DNA of 51,498 nt from CAYRYU01 sp964428355. Lineage in GTDB: Bacteria > Muiribacteriota > Ozemobacteria > Ozemobacterales > Ozemobacteraceae. The notes below the pieces were generated by a model. It was not told the DNA's origin. It did no database searches and saw only the letters and a list, made by a program, of their open reading frames with translations. Location of the stretch: contig CAYRYU010000048.1 in assembly GCA_964428355.1 (NCBI GenBank), positions 1-51,498 of the forward strand, read 5' to 3'. Numbering within the stretch: position 1 is the stretch's first letter; each line of letters opens with the position of its first letter. Of this stretch, positions 51,193-51,498 are shown piece by piece. The translations under genes were made by a program, and so were the position numbers.

Positions 51193-51318
51193 AAATCCCT
51201 CCATCCGAATCCCGTCCGGCGTCGGTCTTGAGTTCACCCGCGCCCAACAACGGTCAGGGAAAATTCCAAAAGTGTCCCGGATTCATTGCATCCCGGGCAA
51301 ATCCGCAGTATCAGTTTC
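51193..51318. other. Leader region of the gene at 50617
   Basis: About 130 bases between the promoter at 51319-51350 and the start codon. I see no gene or clear RNA motif. Confidence 0.5.
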
Positions 51319-51350
51319 TTGATTTTATGTCGCAAAAAGGGTAAAATCAA
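51319..51350. promoter_or_regulatory. Symmetric bidirectional promoter
   Basis: Plus strand: TTGATT (51319-51324), 17 bases, TAAAAT (51342-51347). Minus strand: TTGATT (51350-51345), 17 bases, TAAAAT (51327-51322). The ends TTGATTTTA and TAAAATCAA are exact reverse complements. The plus promoter would serve the tRNA, the minus one the pilin-domain protein. Confidence 0.75.
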
Positions 51351-51366
51351 CCCCAATTTCATTTTC

Positions 51367-51440
51367 GCGCCTATAGCTCAGGTGGATAGAGCACAGGATT
51401 CCTAATCCTGGTGCCGCAGGTTCGAGTCCTGCTAGGCGCA
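51367..51440 (+). tRNA. tRNA-Arg, anticodon CCT
   Basis: 74 nt. The acceptor arms GCGCCTA and TAGGCGC pair perfectly, with discriminator A. The anticodon stem CAGGA/TCCTG encloses loop TTCCTAA, giving anticodon CCT (reads AGG). The T arm GCAGG-TTCGAGT-CCTGC is complete and the D loop has GGTGG. The 3' CCA is not encoded. Confidence 0.97.
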
Positions 51441-51445
51441 TGGAG

Positions 51446-51482
51446 AACCCCCGTTCCGATCTGCGTGAGCGGGGGTTTTCTA
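51446..51482 (+). terminator. Terminator after tRNA-Arg
   Basis: AACCCCCG (51446-51453) pairs with CGGGGGTT (51470-51477), followed by TTTTCT. It begins six bases after the tRNA, so the tRNA is a single-gene unit. Confidence 0.8.
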
Positions 51483-51498
51483 TTAGGGGGATGCAAAA

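Overview
This window looks like a piece of a chromosome from a GC-rich (roughly 58-60% by eye), diderm-type bacterium, probably from a poorly cultured lineage. Housekeeping genes dominate: F-type ATP synthase, polA, recA, and a rimP-nusA-infB-rbfA-truB-ribF cluster. Mixed in are many secreted or membrane proteins of unknown function, two pseudopilins, a SpoIIE-type phosphatase and a diguanylate cyclase. The style, especially a pilin-like Lys-Ala-Cys...Cys-x-x-His-Gly domain in the last protein, recalls candidate phyla such as Riflebacteria/Ozemobacteria. That placement is a guess from memory, not a result. A block of exactly 100 Ns (23303-23402) marks a scaffold gap, so this is a draft assembly.

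Layout. (1) 1-2400, minus strand: the front of an atp operon (atpZ-like, atpI-like, atpB, atpE, atpF, start of atpH) behind a near-consensus promoter. The c subunit carries Na+-ligand residues. (2) 2436-8166: a glycogen debranching enzyme diverging from polA, which is translationally coupled to an alpha/beta hydrolase. (3) 8193-17741, minus: a tightly packed operon rimP-nusA-infB-ylxP-rbfA-nrnA-truB-ribF-cstA, with most junctions coupled by ATGA overlaps and a long leader hairpin upstream. (4) 17824-23158: two solute-binding proteins, a beta-propeller protein and a secreted protein of unknown family. (5) 23193-23414: a 23-bp tandem array of hairpin-forming units, interrupted by the gap, that abuts and probably supplies the stop codon of ettA. 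(6) 25228-31119: two secreted low-complexity or unknown proteins, a divergent thioredoxin-reductase-like flavoprotein, recA and anmK. (7) 31151-39557, minus: a sugar-type ABC transporter operon (no ATPase gene) that starts with a duplicated amidotransferase-like secreted protein and ends with a second DHH phosphoesterase, an FG-GAP/TPR protein and a membrane-anchored protein. Its promoter overlaps a LacI-family-like operator. (8) 39796-49853, minus: a TolB-like propeller protein, ispG, a SpoIIE-family membrane protein, two pseudopilins and a large GGDEF protein. (9) 49847-51498: a TPR protein, a pilin-domain membrane protein, and tRNA-Arg(CCT) driven from a nearly symmetric bidirectional promoter.

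How the genes work together. The rimP-to-truB cluster is the classic translation-factor and ribosome-maturation operon, extended here by ribF and cstA. The region around 43-50 kb joins second-messenger synthesis (GGDEF), a phosphatase-like sensor and pseudopilins, which suggests regulated surface structures. Promoters reported here were found by eye as two hexamers separated by 17-18 bp. They are sequence matches, not mapped start sites. Apart from the conserved housekeeping families, assignments rest on motifs and context.
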